A stretch of DNA of 64,000 nucleotides from the NCBI GenBank assembly GCA_014529385.2, contig CM043945.1, positions 155,440,741 to 155,504,740 of the forward strand, read 5' to 3'. The notes beneath the pieces were generated by a model that was not told the origin of the DNA, searched no databases, and saw only the letters and a list, made by a program, of their open reading frames with translations. Shown here piece after piece: positions 59,165 through 64,000 of this stretch (positions are counted from its first letter, which is position 1; each line of letters opens with the position of its first letter). The DNA comes from Adiantum capillus-veneris (Eukaryota; Streptophyta; Polypodiopsida; Polypodiales; Pteridaceae). The position numbers and the translations under genes were made by a program.

Positions 59165-61679
59165 TTTGTCTACTGTTGAATGCATTTTGCAACCTCAAGA
59201 TTCAACGCCCTCTTGTGCAATACAATCCCCATGATGCTACATCTTATCTCCGTTTTCTTGTAGAGATGAGTCTGCTTTCTTTGCGTCTCTTACTGGCTTA
59301 GCATATAAGATCCATTACATTGACAAAAATTCAAGGAGGGTTGTCTGGACAGAGGGGTTGGCTGGGGTGCTGCGGATTGGAGGGCCGCTAGGGCTTGAGA
59401 AGGAGAGTTGGCCGCATGGGGTGGTGGCAGCGACATCGATTGGACTGAACATATGGAATCTGGTTGTATGCAAAAAAGGGCTAGATTTCTCACAAGCTTC
59501 ATGCCGCCACCTCAATTGCATCATTAACAGAACTACGAGTACCTCTCTTGTAAGCATTGAATTCTGCATCTTTTGGAGGGAGCGCACCTTGATAGCCTTC
59601 AAGTTGCATCTTTTGACTAGAGATATTAGTTTCTAATGGATGACTATTGTGCCCCCTGCACGCGGAAAGTGGTTATTGGAGGCCCAAAATCGATGGATCT
59701 AACATTGTTTTTTGCTCATTACTGCTCAAAGCACAACAGTCACGGACGTTCAGAAGCGGACACTCAATGCAAAAAACAAATCTATTGCTCTTGAAATTGA
59801 GATCGTTGTCAAAGGCATCAATAGATATTTTACAGTTGTTGATGACGAGCTTGAGTATACCGTCTCTATGGCCACAGAAACACACTCATTACACCCTCAC
59901 TTTCAGGCGGTGCTGAAAAGAATTGCTACTTGATTGAGACCCTGATTAAAACCCCTTGGAATAACATACGTCAAACGGATTGACAAATTCGGCATCGTGT
60001 TGCCTTGAACTGCAGGTTGATGTGTTGAGAAGTATAACATGGGGCATTTACAAGTTCTAGTTGGTCATAGCTTGCCACAATGCCTAGTAGGCAGCCGAAT
60101 GCAAGGTAGTACGGGATTCATAATTGCTAAATATGACGTCCTCGCCACCTTTTGGCTCTGTTTTGAAGGTGAATGGTATCAAGCGGAACGCCACCCGTAC
60201 TAATGCCCATGAGCATCACGTAATAGTAGCTCGTCAGATGTGCGTTTGGATGATTGATGAGCGGACTGAATATAGTGCCTTCTGCAATGGGGATGCCGAC
60301 CTCAAAATGCACATTATCATGTGCAATTAGGAAGCACCATACATAACACAGGTTAGTCACCAAGGAGGCAAGAAAATATAATTGTTGACCAAAATAGCTT
60401 GAGAGAAAGAGAGAGAGAAAGTAATATTGATTTGAGGACATATAACATAAAGTTACATCTGCGTGTTTTCTGTAGGGCAAGGAGGACATATATTCACAAC
60501 ACTCCACATTCCAATTGCACAAGCGCGACTCCATATCGACAACACTGCAAGGTCCGTTATCTGCATCCAATTTTCCATGCGCATGCGTTTGCTTGATGCA
60601 ACACATAAACGCTACGGGGCAAGGCACCGCTTCCATTTCTTATAATTTTTTGGAGAGACCACAGTGCCAGCTCTCCACCATACTTTTGTACGGCACCTCT
60701 GTATGACGTGCATTGTATACTTTGCACTTCTAATCTGTGACGTTTCATTGCAAGACGATATGTTTAACTATTCACATTGCTTTTTTGTAGCTCGACTCAA
60801 ATATCGGCCTGTAGATTGGACAATCGAAAAGTAACAGTGCAACATTGCAGGTCGGTAGAGTACCTCATTTATTGTTGCAATTCATTCATGCTTTATCTAT
60901 TTGCTTGTTTTAGAATGTTCTGCATTACTTCCTTTGCTTTGCGGTTTATTTGGATCTCGTTTTCAGAACTATACAGTCGATGTCGATCAACATCTGCACG
61001 TGTTAGTTACACACGCAACTCTTTGCATAAGGTTGCTAGCCAATGCATATGATGTATTACAATACTGAATACATAAGTAGTGAATGCATGTGGTGTATCG
61101 CAGTAGTGAATTCACCTTGTGCATCTTTACTATAGCTCTAAATAATTGATACCATACTAGGTGCCTAAATAATTGATACCATATTGTATATGTCCTCGTT
61201 TCTCTCGTACTAGGTGTCAGTATGAAGTTCTCAAGACCTAGAAGATTACAGTACAAGCATCGATAAGCTAGGAAACGAACTGTAGCCAACTTGAAACCAA
61301 CTTATTATCCATATGTTAGGTCATGGTTTGAAATTATTGCACCGTATAAAGATTGGAGCATGCAATGTGACATCTTTGCTCACAATCTAGAATATGTCCC
61401 TCCTGCACGGCAGCATATCTCACATATATAGCGATAAACGAGGTCGACAGACAACTGAAATAGATACTCCTATTGCCCTCACTTTTGTATTATTGTTGGA
61501 TGCTTTGGCATCGCAAAAGCAACAAGAAGACTTAGCAGCATTGCATCTACAGTCCAGTACCAGTTTAAGATACCAACCACGAATCAACAGTATCCCCTCT
61601 CTATTCATGAGACCAATGAGCAATATTTATCGTAAGACAACATGTCAACGTAATAAGCAATAAATCCCTTCAACATTAA
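59165..61679. other. Region without a recognised gene
   Basis: Short frames such as 59712-59933 (VVKGINRYFTVVDDELEY) and 60124-60330 look somewhat protein-like but match nothing I know. 61,138-61,195 holds a 28-bp tandem repeat with TAAATAATTGATACCATA. The stretch may be the upstream part of the element or gene that carried the helicase fragment at 61.7 kb. Confidence 0.3.
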
Positions 61680-62207
61680 ATGTTTCTCTTACTCGGTGAT
61701 CTTGCCCAACTACCCCCAGTTTGTAATCACGCACACGAGCTTTGTAACACAAGCTCGGTCCACTGGCTACATGCAAATTTGTACAAGATGTCATGCTCTG
61801 TAAGACATGCAACGAACCTTGAATCGCTTCAGTTCTTGACCATTATTCGTGAAAGAAAACTAGTCGTAGATGAGATCAATTCTACCTTGGGTGCATGTAT
61901 TATAGATGAAGCGCATGTGCATGATTACATCAACAACTCTACTACGATAATTTGTACTCACAAATCAGACGTCCAACACCATAACAACCTTGCCTTGGAT
62001 AAACTGTACAATCAAACTGACATTACAAAAGTTAAAATGAAGACGAACGCGGGTAACATAAATGTCCTTCAGCAGTGGATCCTAGACTCTAAGTTCAATG
62101 AGCTAGATTCGATCGCAATTGGCATGCGCTGCATGATCATTGAAAACATCGACATGACAATCGATGTGGCAAACGGTGCAACATGCATTGTCGATACCAT
62201 AACATAG
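61680..62207 (+). pseudogene. PIF1-like DNA helicase fragment
   Basis: A 175-codon frame starts with FLLLGDLAQLPPV, the conserved GDxxQLPPV motif of PIF1-family 5'-3' DNA helicases. It continues with SVRHATNLESLQFLTIIRER, fitting the RQ...LNxIRxG region (His instead of Gln), then TTIICTHKSDVQHHN, and ends with IGMRCMIIENIDMTIDVANG, fitting the IGxxVMLxxNID...LVNG motif. The Walker A and B part should lie upstream but was not found, and the C-terminal motif after ANGATC is cut by a TAG. PIF1 helicases are host genome-stability proteins and are also the helicase of Helitron transposons and of some large DNA viruses; the source cannot be told here. Confidence 0.7.
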
Positions 62208-62663
62208 AACACAGAAGGTGAAGTTACATGTATCAATGTTCTCATTCATTGTACCGTGAATAATTACAAAAGAAGAAATGTAAAACACAAATAACTACAA
62301 AAGAAGAAAGACAAAACACACTCGACATCCACCTACAAAAATGCGAACCGCCGTTTTGCGCTACCAACCATTCGATGAAAATTTTCTTTTTGAAATACTT
62401 TTTGTTTGCAAGAATTTACATGTAGCACGTATACTAGAAAAAACGTTCATCCGTAGACATAGAGTGCACTTCGCTTGGATATAATCTCAATTGTAACCAT
62501 CCCTATAATCTCTAATAATTGATGCACTTAACTTTGTCTCCTCCCATAAACATTATAGCATTTTTCAAATGTATATCCCTTTCACGCAGCGCCGCCCTTG
62601 TCAAATTAGTCATGCTCTTGTTCCCTTCAGTGCTAGATGCTAAATGTCAATTTGCATGTCTTG
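62208..62663. other. Gene-free stretch
   Basis: AT-rich sequence with a 20-base direct repeat (ACAAAAGAAGAAA with AAAACACA, near 62,269 and 62,299). No Helitron-type CTRR end with hairpin could be recognised. Confidence 0.4.
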
Positions 62664-63145
62664 TTATATTCTATAGATGTTATATAGAAAGGCCCACCAA
62701 GCAAGACTAGTTTCTAGAGTGATCTGCATACATCCATGCTCATCCATGAGTGAATCATGTGTATCATGCAATACGGCATGCCTATGAGAAGGTAACGCAT
62801 AAAGACAGTGATGAAAATACAAGAGACCGTCACGAATAAGAGACTTGGACAATGTGTACTGACCAATCATGCAAACCAAAAATACTTCCAAAATGGGTTC
62901 TTTGGACCTCGATTTGAGAGCCAAGATCGAACCTACGTGATTGACCGTATCTACAATGAGGTTAGCTTTACTAGAAACATAATCATCCAAACCACCAAAT
63001 TGCTCACAAGACTGGAACAATCTAGCTTGACGGTCACCCCAAGTGTACTCGGTACAAACCGGAGCAACTTGAAGACTTGATGATCCTTACGAACAATCAA
63101 AGCGTAAGGAGAAGGAATGACAGAAAGAGATTCCTTTTCATGCAA
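62664..63145 (-). pseudogene. Integrase zinc-binding remnant
   Basis: Minus-strand frames 63145-62951 and 63020-62664 are debris of gypsy pol. VLHDTHDSLMDEHGCMQITL resembles the H-H part of the integrase zinc-binding domain (usually LLHDAHDSLxxGHxGxxKT). The Cys-Cys half and the catalytic core are not found. RT is missing between this piece and the protease to the right. Confidence 0.5.
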
Positions 63146-63297
63146 TGACTCATTCTTTTTTGGATTGTGAGACTATGTACTGAGAAAGACAATGAGACTT
63201 ATGTGTTTTATCCTCTTTCGAAACATGAGAGTGAGAGACTAATGGCAAAGATGGAATGTTCTTGTCACAACGAGGAACCAAAGGAGGTGCTCCTTCA

Positions 63298-63299
<2 letters not shown>

Positions 63300-63348
<49 letters not shown>

Positions 63349-63641
63349 TCTTTCCAATCAAAATGTGAATTATAACCTTCAAACCACTTCATACCATAGA
63401 TCAAATCACAACCTTTGAGAGGAGAAACCACAAACTTACGACGAAAACCAACATTTTGAACTAACACTGTCACATCAAGACATTCATGTATGAAAGAAGA
63501 GTGCATGCCCGGAGCAAATCCAAAGATCACGATGGGATCTATTGGAAGAGCTTCTAAATGTGCCCTCTTCACGAGAAAATCACTAATCACATCATACATA
63601 CTACCCGAATCAAACAAGATCACAATGTGTTGACTATTCAC
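63300..63641 (-). pseudogene. Retropepsin-like protease remnant
   Basis: VILFDSGSMYDVISDFLVKR carries the Asp-Ser-Gly box of a retroelement aspartic protease, and VVSPLKGCDLIYGMKWFEGY is the usual domain end. The frame then runs into a (CT)n tract (63301-63343 in plus reading GA), which gives a false Leu-Ser tail. It is different from the proteases of A, B and C. Confidence 0.65.
63301..63343. repeat. (GA)n microsatellite
   Basis: Pure GA dinucleotides inside retroelement debris. Confidence 0.95.
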
Positions 63642-63728
63642 ATGATCATAACACTACATGAGAGACTCATCTATATGATCACTAGCAACCTGGTGTTCTC
63701 ACTCATTGCATTAACAGATGATGTGGGT

Positions 63729-64000
63729 TGTTACAAAGTGATGACGTGGCGGACAGCAGAAACCCTAATTTCTGCCAGAAACCCTAAAATCCGGAAATCA
63801 CAGAGGCTGTTTTAAAATAAATAAATAAATAAATTGAAAATGATGAGCGACGCAAATTTTGCTTTTTCTCTACAATATAAGAAAGAGAGAGAGAATGCTT
63901 TTGCTTTCAAGTTTTGACTCTCTGTGAGAGAGAGAGCAATTGCTTTTGATTTGAAGCTTTTGGGGCTCTGCTTTTGGGCATCCCTTGTAACCTTTAAATT
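63729..64000 (+). mobile_element. LTR related to chromovirus C, cut by the window end
   Basis: It starts TGTTACAAAGTGATGACGTGGCGG, close to the C LTR start TGTCACAAAATGGTGACGTGG. CTTTTGGGGCTCTGCTTTTG and GGGCATCCC near 63,956 match 48,377-48,402 in C. Whether it is a 5' LTR, a 3' LTR or a solo LTR cannot be told. Confidence 0.75.

Noticed and set aside
60399-60706. Overlapping short plus frames near a GA tract
   Set aside because: No helicase Walker A motif could be found in them and frames start in simple sequence.
1-64000. tRNA, rRNA, CRISPR arrays or bacterial-type operons
   Set aside because: None could be recognised; the regular repeats at 9-10.6 kb have long, diverged units and eukaryotic context, not CRISPR structure.

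Overview
The window looks like nuclear DNA of a large-genome land plant. It has short GT-AG introns in a plant-type acyl-CoA thioesterase gene, chromodomain-bearing Ty3/gypsy retrotransposons with an initiator-Met tRNA primer site, plant-style LINE ends and very many (GA)n/(CT)n tracts. A fern or other seed-free plant is a guess only. Almost everything is transposable-element sequence in various states of decay, and only one recognisable host gene (partial) is present.

Layout. 1-2.7 kb (minus): broken gag with two zinc knuckles. 4.2-8.8 kb (plus): leader-like purine-rich DNA, then a gag-like, very acidic reading frame with internal repeats. 9.0-10.6 kb: tandem array of about 287-bp units, each carrying a roughly 20-bp palindrome. 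10.6-13.5 kb: a non-autonomous-looking retroelement remnant with Trp-Ile/Val-Pro-Lys repeats, a polypurine tract and an LTR-like start. 13.5-20.4 kb: AT-rich DNA without genes, with CA and CT microsatellites. 20.4-20.9 kb: end of an old gypsy element. 22.8-23.8 kb (minus): three exons of an acyl-CoA thioesterase (C-terminal half).

25.6-47.6 kb is a nest of related elements: LINE fragments (minus), chromovirus A (about 27.9-35.2 kb), chromovirus B with 3-kb near-identical terminal repeats (35.27-46.2 kb), and a 5'-truncated LINE with a poly-A tail (46.2-47.6 kb). 48.15-53.66 kb is chromovirus C, with a full 5' LTR, a primer-binding site, all pol domains (several catalytic residues lost) and a 3' LTR cut down to its last 187 bp. 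53.7-59.2 kb holds unrecognised coding-like sequence split by a minus-strand gag-protease element (55.0-58.7 kb). 61.7-62.2 kb encodes a PIF1-like helicase fragment. 62.7-63.6 kb (minus) holds protease and integrase debris, and the window ends inside another C-like LTR.

The most unusual structures are the palindrome array at 9-10.6 kb, the acidic repeat protein at 6.6-8.8 kb, and element B, whose 3-kb repeats end one base before a possible non-canonical primer site inside gag. No RNA genes and no CRISPR arrays were seen.
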